Made by a program: the position numbers and the translations under genes. A stretch of DNA of 8,950 nucleotides from an uncultured Massilia sp. (GTDB lineage Bacteria; Pseudomonadota; Gammaproteobacteria; Burkholderiales; Burkholderiaceae): contig CAMPHU010000191.1 of assembly GCA_946886065.1 (NCBI GenBank), positions 1-8,950 of the forward strand, written 5' to 3'. The notes beneath the pieces are model-generated. The model searched no databases, was not told where the DNA came from, and was given only the letters and a program-made list of their open reading frames with translations. The stretch's first letter is position 1. Each line of letters begins with the position of its first letter. Positions 1 through 6,316 of the stretch are shown one piece after another.

Positions 1-2
1 AT

Positions 3-1466
3 TCGCTGGCGCGCCAGGGTCTGGCGCCGTCCATCGAAAGCGGTGCGGCGCGCAGCTACTACCTGCTGCTGGACGGAGAAGCGAAAGGCGACAGCCTGCG
101 CGCCGTCTGCCTGCTGCCGCGCGGAGCACCGGCCGCCATCGAGGTGCCGCTGGCGGGCCGCAGCTTCGGCCTGCGCGTCGGACGCCCGGTGCGCTTCCAC
201 CTCGTCTCCACGGTGGCCGACGCCGTCCCGCCGCAGGCCGGCGACCTGGTCGACCTCGACCCGGCCGACGTGGTGCGCCTGCCCGCCATCTCCACCGTGC
301 TGCGCGCCGCGCCGGGATCGGCCGCGCGCGCCGAGATCCCGGTGCAGCTGGTGACCGCCCTGAGCGAAGTCGGTTCGCTCGACGTGCACTGCGTCGCCGA
401 GGACGGCAGCGGCCAGCGCTGGCAGCTGGCCTTCCAGCTGCGCGGCGGCGAGGGAGAGGAAGACGCGGCGGCATCGGAAACCCTGCCCGCGCAGCTCGAT
501 GCCGCCATCGAGAAGATCGAGCGCGTGTTCGGCGCCCGTTCCAAGCAGGTCGACGCGAAGGAAACGCGCCAGCTGCGCGCCAGCCTCGAATACCTGCTGG
601 GCGCGCGCGAACGCTGGGACACGCCGCTGCTGCGCCGCCTGTTCGACGCCCTGGTGGCGCGCGCCAAGGGCCGGCGCCGCTCCGCCGAGCACGAACGCGC
701 CTGGCTGAACCTGGCCGGCTACTGCCTGCGTCCCGGCTTCGGCCACCCGCTCGACGAGTGGCGCATGGAGCAGCTGTGGGCCATGTTCGAGAACGGCGTG
801 CAGTACCACAAGGACAGCCAGGTACGCGCCGAATGGTGGACCCTGTGGCGCCGCGTGGCCGGCGGCCTGGATACCGAAGCCCAGCTGCGCCTGCTCGACG
901 ATTTCGCCTTCAACCTGCAGGCCGACGAATCCGAACGCGGCCGCCGCCCCGTCACGCTGGTGGACGGCAGCGAGGACGACATGCTGCGCATGGGCGCCTC
1001 GCTGGAACGCATCCCCTCCAGCTACAAGGCCGAGATCGGCGAATGGCTGCTGGAGCAGATCATGGCGATTCCCGCGGCCGCCAGGCTGGACGCCAAGACC
1101 GGCGCGCGTTACGCCCGCTACCTGTGGGCGCTGGGCCGCGTGGGCGCGCGCCAGTCCTTCCAGTCCAGCGCCCACGAAGTGGCGCCGCTGGACGTGGCCG
1201 AGCAATGGCTGGGCAAGCTGATGCAGCTCGACTGGCGCAAGGTGGAACCGGCCGGCTTCGCGGCGGCCCACATCGCGCGCATGACGGGCGACCGCTCGCG
1301 CGACATTGGGGAGCCGGTGCGCGCAGAAGTGCTGCGCCGGCTGGCGGCCAGCGGCGCGCCCGCGTCCTGGTCGGCCATGGTGCGCGAGGTGGTGGAGCTG
1401 GACCAGGCGGTCGAATCGCGCATGCTGGGCGATGCACTGCCGCCGGGATTGAAGCTGCTGCGCTGA
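3..1466 (+). CDS. Hsp70 family protein with DUF3731 C-terminus (5' partial)
   Basis: The reading frame is open from the first full codon at position 3 and runs 487 residues to a TGA, so the start and the whole ATPase domain lie outside the window. The visible start resembles an Hsp70 substrate-binding beta region (IESGAARSYYLLLDG, then FGLRVGRPVRFHLVST). From roughly residue 165 it becomes a helical, Arg/Trp-rich tail (ERWDTPLLRRLFDAL, AWLNLAGYCLRPGFGHPLDE, WWTLWRRVAGGL), which I recognise as the DUF3731 region found on long Hsp70-like proteins of Proteobacteria. It ends in GLKLLR and lacks the EEVD-type tail of eukaryotic cytosolic Hsp70. The family is presumed to be a cytoplasmic chaperone; its clients are unknown and nothing here identifies them. 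The gene converges on the LysR gene with only 4 bases between stop codons. Family assignment is firm; the function of the tail is not known to me. Confidence 0.88.
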   Translation, partial: SLARQGLAPSIESGAARSYYLLLDGEAKGDSLRAVCLLPRGAPAAIEVPLAGRSFGLRVGRPVRFHLVSTVADAVPPQAGDLVDLDPADVVRLPAISTVLRAAPGSAARAEIPVQLVTALSEVGSLDVHCVAEDGSGQRWQLAFQLRGGEGEEDAAASETLPAQLDAAIEKIERVFGARSKQVDAKETRQLRASLEYLLGARERWDTPLLRRLFDALVARAKGRRRSAEHERAWLNLAGYCLRPGFGHPLDEWRMEQLWAMFENGVQYHKDSQVRAEWWTLWRRVAGGLDTEAQLRLLDDFAFNLQADESERGRRPVTLVDGSEDDMLRMGASLERIPSSYKAEIGEWLLEQIMAIPAAARLDAKTGARYARYLWALGRVGARQSFQSSAHEVAPLDVAEQWLGKLMQLDWRKVEPAGFAAAHIARMTGDRSRDIGEPVRAEVLRRLAASGAPASWSAMVREVVELDQAVESRMLGDALPPGLKLLR

Positions 1467-1482
1467 AGCCTCAGCCGGCTTC
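1465..1482. terminator. Hairpin across the convergent stop codons, weak bidirectional terminator candidate
   Basis: GAAGCC (1465-1470) pairs with GGCTTC (1477-1482) around a six-base loop. The hairpin overlaps the Hsp70 stop codon and the last codons of the opposing LysR gene. There is no T-run on either strand, so it is not a canonical intrinsic terminator. It is the only inverted repeat I see at this very tight convergent junction. Confidence 0.3.
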
Positions 1483-2364
1483 CGGAATCCGCTGCGCCAG
1501 CAGCTCCGCCACCGCCCGCACCGAAGGAAGCTGGCCGCGCCGGTGCGGCATCAGGAGCGTCGTCGTGACGCTTCCGGCGGTCCATTGCGGCAGCACCCGG
1601 ACCAGGGTCCCGGCCTTCAGGGCGGCGCCGCACAACTTGCGCGGCAGGCACGCGATGCCCAGGCCCGCCGCAGCCGCTGCGAGCAGCACGCTCGATTCAT
1701 TGGCCGAGAACTTCGCCTGCGGCCGCCCCTCCGCCGCCTTGCCCGCATCGTCCTGCAAGTGCCAGCTGCCCGCCTGGGGGTTGGTCAGCAAGCCCTGATG
1801 CCCGGTAAGCTCCTCCGGCCGCGCCGGTTCCCCATGCGCGGCCAGGTAATCCGGCGAAGCGACCAGGCACACCGGATCGCTGCACACAGGGCGCTGGATC
1901 AGCCCTGAATCGGGCAGCGGTGCAAAGTGGTCGCGCACCGCGATGTCGAACCCTTCCTGCACGATATCGACGAAACGGTCGGCGGCCGCCACCACGACGT
2001 GCAGCCGTGGATACTTCTGCGCGAGTTCGACCAAGGGCCGGGCCAGCGCCAGTTGCACCGTCGGGAGCGAAGCCGTGACCCGGACCATGCCGCTCGGTTC
2101 GGCCAGGCGCCCTTTCACCAGGTTCTCCGCGCTCTCCGCCTCGATCAGCATGGCCACGGCGTGGCGGTGGAACTCCTGTCCCAGGTCGGTCACGGAAAAG
2201 CGGCGCGAGGAGCGCTGGATCAGGCGCACGCCGAGATGCGCCTCCAGTGCGGCGACGCGCTTGGCCAGGGTGGATTTGGGCGTCCCGGTCGCGCGCGCTG
2301 CCGGCGAGAACCCGCCCCGGTCGACGACCTGCACAAAGAGGGCAACGTCATTCAGGTTCAGCAT
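1471..2364 (-). CDS. LysR-type transcriptional regulator
   Basis: This 297-residue protein has the standard LysR length. The N-terminal winged helix-turn-helix is clear: LNDVALFVQVVDRGGFSPAA, then GTPKSTLAKRVAALEAHLGV and RLIQRSSRRFSVTDLGQEF, covering about residues 3-65. The remainder is the periplasmic-binding-protein-like effector domain (VRVTASLPTVQLALARPL, then GLGIACLPRKLCGAAL). I chose the ATG at 2362-2364 because the conserved domain begins right after it and a TGGA lies 8 bases upstream. A TTG at 2377-2379 would add five residues (MWTIK) but falls inside the operator dyad. The gene is divergent from the GST at 2492, and LysR regulators typically control the divergent neighbour and their own gene. 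The dyad at 2371-2388 sits 7-24 bases before this start, which suits autorepression. The effector is unknown; an electrophile or glutathione-linked compound is only a guess from context. Confidence 0.93.
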   Translation of the reverse strand: MLNLNDVALFVQVVDRGGFSPAARATGTPKSTLAKRVAALEAHLGVRLIQRSSRRFSVTDLGQEFHRHAVAMLIEAESAENLVKGRLAEPSGMVRVTASLPTVQLALARPLVELAQKYPRLHVVVAAADRFVDIVQEGFDIAVRDHFAPLPDSGLIQRPVCSDPVCLVASPDYLAAHGEPARPEELTGHQGLLTNPQAGSWHLQDDAGKAAEGRPQAKFSANESSVLLAAAAAGLGIACLPRKLCGAALKAGTLVRVLPQWTAGSVTTTLLMPHRRGQLPSVRAVAELLAQRIPEAG

Positions 2365-2370
2365 CTTTAT

Positions 2371-2388
2371 CGTCCACAAATATGGACG
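2371..2388. promoter_or_regulatory. Probable LysR operator dyad CGTCCA-N6-TGGACG
   Basis: A perfect 6+6 inverted repeat, CGTCCA (2371-2376) and TGGACG (2383-2388), has an A/T-rich centre. A second copy of the left half-site, CGTCCAC, is at 2421-2427, and a GGACG lies at 2453-2457. If the TATAGT at 2433-2438 is the GST -10 box, transcription would start near 2445. The dyad centre would then fall near -65 and the second half-site between the -35 and -10 positions. This is the usual recognition-site and activation-site layout of LysR-controlled promoters. The outer symmetry is T-N12-A rather than the commonest T-N11-A. Confidence 0.6.
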
Positions 2389-2432
2389 CTGATTCTACAC
2401 CGGCCAGTCTATGCGCCCATCGTCCACGAAGC

Positions 2433-2438
2433 TATAGT
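2433..2438 (+). promoter_or_regulatory. Candidate -10 box of the GST promoter
   Basis: TATAGT differs from the TATAAT consensus at one base and sits in the most A/T-rich part of the divergent spacer, 53 bases before the GST start codon. No TTGACA-like -35 hexamer lies 16-18 bases upstream (the bases there read TATGCG). That is what one expects of a promoter that depends on an activator such as the adjacent LysR protein. The start site is inferred, not seen. Confidence 0.4.
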
Positions 2439-2491
2439 TATCCCACGCATCCGGACGCGTCTCATTACGAACACTTCAAAGGAAAGAAACC

Positions 2492-3211
2492 ATGGAACCA
2501 GTCCTGTTTTACGGCGTACCCGGCGGATGCTCGCTTGCCTCCATCATTGCACTCGAGTGGCTTGGGCAGCCTTACAAGCTGTGCCGCATCGAGATGCTGG
2601 AGCAGCCCTGGCCGGCCGCCTTCGTCCGCTTCAATCCGCGCATGAAGACGCCAGCCCTGCGGCTCGGCGGCGGCGGCGGCGGGGCCAGCCTGACCGAAAG
2701 CGCGGCGATTCTCCAGCACATCGGCGCGCGCGGCGTCAAGCAGGGCCTCGGCTTCCGCCAGGGCACGCTGGAGTCCGACCGGCTGACCGAGATGCTGTCC
2801 TACCTGACCACCGATTTCTTCGCCGCCTTCGCTCCGCTGTGGAAATCGTATGAAGGACAAGGCTTGGGCGAGGAGCGCAAGCAGCAGATGCGCGCAGAGG
2901 GCCTGGCGTTGGTCAGGCACGAATTCGGCCATGTCGAACGCATGCTCGGCGAGCGCACCTGGCTCCTGGGCGGCGAAGCGCCGACCGTCGCCGACGCCTA
3001 CCTGTTCGCCGTCAGCCGCTGGGCCGACTACCACCGGCTGTTCGATACGCAGGCGCTCTTCCCTGCCATCCACCGCCATGCGGACCGCATCAGGAACTCC
3101 GCGGCGGGACGCTTCGCGCTCGGGATCGAAGAAGGCAAGAACGTCCGCGGCGGCGGAGCATTCCGGGGACACGTGACCCTGGACGAACTGGCAGGCGCGC
3201 TGGTGGCCTGA
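2492..3211 (+). CDS. Glutathione S-transferase family protein, cysteine-type N-terminus
   Basis: This 239-residue cytosolic GST is somewhat longer than the usual 200-220. The thioredoxin-like N-domain starts LFYGVPGGCSLASIIALEWL, placing Cys13-Ser14 where beta-class bacterial GSTs carry their catalytic cysteine (family YSPGACSL). The conserved proline of the glutathione site is in MKTPAL (Pro54), and the glutathione-contacting acidic-Ser pair is TES (Glu69-Ser70). The helical C-domain has the PTVADAYLFAVSRWADY motif (164-180). An uninterrupted six-glycine run (59-64) sits in the loop before TES. The start is supported by AAGGA eight bases upstream. The protein probably conjugates or reduces electrophiles with glutathione; substrate is unknown. 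It is divergent from a LysR regulator that likely controls it. The 20-odd residues after RFALGIEEGKN extend beyond the usual fold end. Confidence 0.9.
   Translation: MEPVLFYGVPGGCSLASIIALEWLGQPYKLCRIEMLEQPWPAAFVRFNPRMKTPALRLGGGGGGASLTESAAILQHIGARGVKQGLGFRQGTLESDRLTEMLSYLTTDFFAAFAPLWKSYEGQGLGEERKQQMRAEGLALVRHEFGHVERMLGERTWLLGGEAPTVADAYLFAVSRWADYHRLFDTQALFPAIHRHADRIRNSAAGRFALGIEEGKNVRGGGAFRGHVTLDELAGALVA
2666..2683 (+). repeat. GGC trinucleotide tract coding six glycines in the first GST
   Basis: Five GGC codons followed by GGG encode Gly59-Gly64, between the conserved TPAL and LTES segments of the GST N-domain. In most GSTs this is a short beta-hairpin turn such as DDG. The pure triplet tract is in frame and could gain or lose glycines by slippage without breaking the gene. 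Confidence 0.7.
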
Positions 3212-3252
3212 TACCAGCTTGCAGCGGGTATCGCCGTGATGCGGCAAGGCCT

Positions 3253-3278
3253 GATGTCCCACGATTATGCGTGACATC
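3253..3278. repeat. Imperfect inverted repeat between the two GST genes
   Basis: GATGT (3253-3257) and CACG (3260-3263) pair with CGTGACATC (3270-3278), with a two-base CC bulge and a six-base loop. The repeat is 41 bases after the first GST stop and 52 before the second GST start. It could be an operator or an RNA hairpin separating the two genes. No T-run follows it, so a classical terminator is unlikely. Confidence 0.4.
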
Positions 3279-3329
3279 CCGCATGCACATGCCCTAAGCT
3301 CTGCACTTCCATTCAACGGGGGATACGGG

Positions 3330-3974
3330 ATGTACACGCTGCACTACTCACCGGGCACCGCCAGCATGGTGGTCCATGCGATGCTGCTGGAAACCGGCGC
3401 GCCGCACCAGCTCCAGCTGGTGGACTTCGACAAGGACCAGCAGCACGGCAGCGCCTACCTGGAACTCAATCCGGACGGCGTGGTGCCGACCCTGATCGTG
3501 GACGGCGTCGCGATGCAGGAATCGGCGGCGCAGGTCATGCTGCTGGCCGAGCGCCATCCCGAGGCGGGCCTGGCGCCGGCGCCGGGCACGCCCGGCCGCG
3601 TGGACTGGCTGAAGTGGAGCGTGCACCTGTCCTGCCACCTGGGCGCCTTGTACCGCACCTGGTTCTATTCGGGGGACATCGGCCTCGACGAGCACCCGGC
3701 CGCCGTGCGCGAGGCCCTGCGCGTGAAGATCGAGTCCACGCTCGACCGCATCGACCGCCATCTCGCCAGCAACGGCCCCTACCTGCTGGGCGAGACTTTC
3801 TCCAGCGCCGACCTCCAGCTGACCATGTACATCCGCTGGGCGCGCAACATGCCGCGTCCGGGCACCACCTGGACGCACCTGAACGAACTCGCGCTGCGCG
3901 TCTTCCAGCGCCAGAGCTGGAAGACCATGTGCGAGATCGAAGGGCTCAACGACTGGCGTCCCGCGGGCGCCTGA
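3330..3974 (+). CDS. Glutathione S-transferase family protein lacking the catalytic cysteine
   Basis: This is a 214-residue two-domain GST of typical length. The N-domain opens MYTLHYSPGTASMVVHAMLL; aligned with the beta-class YSPGACSL, Tyr6, Ser7 and Ser12 are kept but the cysteine position is Ala11. The proline loop is NPDGVVPTLIVDG (47-59, Pro53) and the glutathione contact pair is QES (Glu64-Ser65). The C-domain carries YLLGETFSSADLQLTMYIRW (151-170) with the expected Ser-x-Ala-Asp N-cap. I chose the ATG at 3330, which has GGGGGA just upstream and starts directly at the fold; in-frame codons from 3267 would add 21 unrelated residues. The next gene starts 10 bases after the stop, so they are likely cotranscribed. 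It is probably a cytosolic glutathione-binding enzyme using Ser/Tyr chemistry; substrate unknown. Confidence 0.9.
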   Translation: MYTLHYSPGTASMVVHAMLLETGAPHQLQLVDFDKDQQHGSAYLELNPDGVVPTLIVDGVAMQESAAQVMLLAERHPEAGLAPAPGTPGRVDWLKWSVHLSCHLGALYRTWFYSGDIGLDEHPAAVREALRVKIESTLDRIDRHLASNGPYLLGETFSSADLQLTMYIRWARNMPRPGTTWTHLNELALRVFQRQSWKTMCEIEGLNDWRPAGA

Positions 3975-3984
3975 CGGGGACGGC

Positions 3985-4557
3985 ATGGACCACGAGACCA
4001 TCCGGGCGAGACTGGCCTTCCTGCGCGCGGCCGAATCGCTCAAAAGCGTCCTGCGCAGCGGCCATACCTCGTCCGGGCGTCCGGAGAGCACGGCCGAACA
4101 CACCTGGCGCCTGTGCCTGATGGCCCTGGCCTTCGAAGACGGCCTGGCCGGCCTGGACATGCTGAAGGTGCTGAAGCTGTGCGTGGTCCACGACCTGGGC
4201 GAAGCCATCCACGGCGACATCCCCGCCATCGTCCAGGCCGATCCCGCCGCCAAGAGCGAGCAGGAGCGGCGCGACATGCTGCAGCTCACCAGCCCGCTCG
4301 ACCCCGTGCTGCGCCAGGAAATCCTGGCGCTGTGGGAGGAGTACGAGGCGGCGGCGACGCCGGAAGCCCAGGCGGTCAAGGCCATGGACAAGCTGGAGAC
4401 CATCCTGCAGCACAACCAGGGCGACAATCCGGCGGACTTCGACTATGCGTTCAACCTGGGTTATGGGCAGCGCTACACCCAGGCGCATCCCCTGTTCGCC
4501 GCGGTCCGGCAAATGCTCGACGAGGATACCCGCGCGCGGATCAAGGCCGATACCTGA
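3985..4557 (+). CDS. HD-domain hydrolase, YfbR/HDDC2-like 5'-deoxynucleotidase
   Basis: This 190-residue single HD domain has all metal-binding positions visible. These are His39 in STAEHTWRLC, His69-Asp70 in VVHDLGEAIHGDIPA and Asp135 in AMDKLE, together with Glu73 and Asp78 of the HD...E...GD motif. The spacing and the AEHTWR and HDLGEA.HGDIPA motifs are typical of the YfbR/HDDC2 group. Known members of that group are metal-dependent phosphohydrolases removing phosphate from deoxynucleoside 5'-monophosphates in the cytoplasm. The residues that read the base or sugar cannot be judged here, so the exact nucleotide is not claimed. The gene begins 10 bases after the second GST with a GGGG stretch as ribosome binding site, and is followed after 28 bases by a small gene. 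It has no evident pathway link to the GSTs. Confidence 0.88.
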   Translation: MDHETIRARLAFLRAAESLKSVLRSGHTSSGRPESTAEHTWRLCLMALAFEDGLAGLDMLKVLKLCVVHDLGEAIHGDIPAIVQADPAAKSEQERRDMLQLTSPLDPVLRQEILALWEEYEAAATPEAQAVKAMDKLETILQHNQGDNPADFDYAFNLGYGQRYTQAHPLFAAVRQMLDEDTRARIKADT

Positions 4558-4585
4558 GCCTGAACATGGACCTTTAGGAGCAGTT

Positions 4586-4795
4586 ATGTCATCTCCCGTA
4601 TGGACTTCGCGGGGAAAAACAATAGCGCAACTCATCAAAGAACTTCAAACCTTTGACAACCAGGAGATGGAAGTACGCATCTCCATGGACGGCGGAGCTA
4701 CCTCGCTACCGATTTCCCTGGTTGGAAAGAGCGAAGGCAAGTACGCGTTACTGCTGAACTGCGAAGAGGCGCCGGATGCGCTTCGACACCGTTGA
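4586..4795 (+). CDS. Small protein of unknown function, 69 aa
   Basis: The ATG at 4586 has a strong AGGAG five bases upstream (4576-4580), which decides the start over an in-frame upstream extension lying inside the HD gene. The protein has a helix-like segment KTIAQLIKELQTFDNQEMEV (11-30), then strand-like RISMDGGATSLPISLVG and GKYALLLNCE. The order 'xLIxxLxxFxxxxEVxIxxDGG...PIxxV...' is shared by many short bacterial and phage hypothetical proteins; no activity is known to me for them. There is no signal peptide or membrane segment. By hand count the gene is about 53 percent G+C, well below its neighbours, and the first 100 bases are about 46 percent. This suggests later acquisition. Its last 20 bases overlap the start of the FAD oxidoreductase gene in another frame. 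Confidence 0.75.
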   Translation: MSSPVWTSRGKTIAQLIKELQTFDNQEMEVRISMDGGATSLPISLVGKSEGKYALLLNCEEAPDALRHR

Positions 4796-6248
4796 TGCCG
4801 TCGCGCTGTCTGATAAGTGGCACATGCCGGACATCTCCATGATGCGCCGTACTTTTCTATCCCAGGCGCTGGCTGCCGCGGGCTTGCTGGCGCTGCGCCC
4901 GGCAGTGGCGATGTCGGCGCAGGGAATCCTGGTCCCGAACATCACCGGACTGTACCCGGTCGAGGTGGCGCGCGTCGCCACGCCTGCCTCGACGGAGGAA
5001 GTGGCGCGCGAGGTCTTGCAGTGGCCCGGCAAGATTGCCGTCGGCGGCGGGCGCTACAGCATGGGCGGCCAGACTGCCGTGGTCATGGGACTGCACCTGG
5101 ACATGCGCCGGATGAACAAGCTGGTCAAGCTCGACCGCACGCACCGGGTGGCGAGGGTACAGGCCGGCATGGCCTGGCGCGACCTGCAGGAGTTTCTCGA
5201 TCCGCTCGGCCTGGCGGTCCAGACGATGCAGAGCTACGCCAACTTTACCGTCGGCGGCACGGTGTCCGTCAACGGCCACGGGCGCTATGTCGGCAACGGC
5301 CCGGTGGGCAACTCGGTGCGTGCGCTGCAGCTCGTCCTCGCGGACGGCTCCATCACGGAGGTGAGCCGCAGCGCGCATCCCGCGCTGTTCCGCGCCGCGA
5401 TCGGCGGATACGGCGCCATCGGCGTGATGACGGAAGTCGAGCTCGATCTCACCGTCAACTGCCGTATCGAGCGCGTCGCCACGCCGGTCGCGCTCGAGGC
5501 CTATCCGGGCTACTTCGCCCGGTCGGTGCTGGGCAGGAAGGACTGTGTCCTTCACAACGCCGACCTGCTGCCGCCACGCTTCGATGCGCCGGTGGCGGTA
5601 TCCTGGAACCAGACCGGCAAGCCGCTCACGGAACAGGCCCGCCTCTCCCCGCGTGGCCAGGTCTCCGGAACCAATCAGAACATGATCTTTGCGATGACGG
5701 AGCTGCCAGGCGGCGCGCTGCTCTACCGCGAGATCGTGCATCCGCTCTTGCGTGCGCAACCCGCTGTGAAATGGCGCAATCACGAGGCCAGCCTGGACGT
5801 GGCCGAGCTGGAGCCCCGCACCCGCGCGATCTCGACGTACGTATTGCAGGAATACTTTATCCCGATGCGGCACTTCGCCCGCTACGCGCGGCAGATGGCC
5901 GAAGTGATTCGCAAGCACGGCGTGGAAGTCCTGAACGTGTCCGTCCGCCATTCTCCTGCGGATCCGGTCGCCTTGCTGCCCTGGGCGAAGGAGGAGGTAT
6001 TCTCCTTCGTGGTGTATTACAAGCAGCGCACCAACGCCGGCGCCCGGCAGCGGATCGGCGACTGGACGCGCGAAATGATCGACACGGCGCTCAGGTTCGA
6101 AGGGCGCTACTACCTCCCCTACCAGCTGCACGCCACCCAGGCGCAATTCGACAAAGCCTATCCGGAGGCAGCGCAGCTGCGCGTGCTCAAGCGCGCCGTC
6201 GACCCCGCGGGAAAATTTTCCAACGAGCTGTGGCGCAAATATCTCTGA
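4776..6248 (+). CDS. Tat-exported FAD-binding (PCMH-type/VAO-family) oxidoreductase
   Basis: The longest form has 490 residues. MRRTFLSQALAAAGLLAL (from residue 23) is a twin-arginine signal (RRxFL) ending in AVA/MSA near residues 43-48, so a folded flavoprotein is exported to the periplasm. The FAD_binding_4 domain follows: ATPASTEEV (68-76), VGGGRYSMGGQ (89-99), TVGGTVSVNGHG (158-169) and GGYGAIGVMTEVELDL (210-225). The C-terminus DPAGKFSNELWRKYL is typical of sugar-lactone-oxidase-like members. Many relatives attach FAD through a His in GGGHS; here that position is Arg93, so the flavin is probably not bound there covalently. I prefer the ATG at 4776, with GAAGAGG six bases upstream and overlapping the small gene by 20 bases. 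ATG at 4824 or 4839 would shorten the signal n-region but have poorer ribosome sites. The substrate is unknown; an aldonolactone or sugar alcohol is possible. Confidence 0.88.
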   Translation: MRFDTVDAVALSDKWHMPDISMMRRTFLSQALAAAGLLALRPAVAMSAQGILVPNITGLYPVEVARVATPASTEEVAREVLQWPGKIAVGGGRYSMGGQTAVVMGLHLDMRRMNKLVKLDRTHRVARVQAGMAWRDLQEFLDPLGLAVQTMQSYANFTVGGTVSVNGHGRYVGNGPVGNSVRALQLVLADGSITEVSRSAHPALFRAAIGGYGAIGVMTEVELDLTVNCRIERVATPVALEAYPGYFARSVLGRKDCVLHNADLLPPRFDAPVAVSWNQTGKPLTEQARLSPRGQVSGTNQNMIFAMTELPGGALLYREIVHPLLRAQPAVKWRNHEASLDVAELEPRTRAISTYVLQEYFIPMRHFARYARQMAEVIRKHGVEVLNVSVRHSPADPVALLPWAKEEVFSFVVYYKQRTNAGARQRIGDWTREMIDTALRFEGRYYLPYQLHATQAQFDKAYPEAAQLRVLKRAVDPAGKFSNELWRKYL

Positions 6249-6265
6249 GCGCTTCCGGACAGCTG

Positions 6266-6279
6266 TACGGCGAACCGTA
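6266..6279. terminator. Short hairpin in the convergent FAD oxidoreductase/RidA gap
   Basis: TACGG (6266-6270) pairs with CCGTA (6275-6279) around a CGAA tetraloop, 18 bases past the oxidoreductase stop in a 68-base convergent gap. No T-run follows on either strand, and the stem is only five base pairs. It is at best a weak bidirectional terminator. Confidence 0.25.
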
Positions 6280-6316
6280 GAACGCGTCTTCGCCCACCGA
6301 GAACCGCGCAGGCAGT

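Noticed and set aside
758..1798. 346-codon + strand frame spanning the Hsp70 end and into the LysR gene
   Set aside because: It runs out of frame through the Hsp70 tail and antisense through LysR, giving an Arg/Gly/Ala-rich product typical of shadow frames.
3267..3329. Upstream in-frame extension of the second GST
   Set aside because: The extra 21 residues precede the conserved fold start, overlap the intergenic inverted repeat, and lack a ribosome site as good as the GGGGGA before 3330.
2465..4638. Overlapping - strand open frames opposite the GST and HD genes
   Set aside because: The + strand proteins have complete family motifs and ribosome sites; the opposite frames have neither.
4857..6146. 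429-codon - strand open frame opposite the FAD oxidoreductase
   Set aside because: The + strand encodes an unmistakable FAD-binding protein. The antisense product is His/Arg-rich without recognisable motifs.
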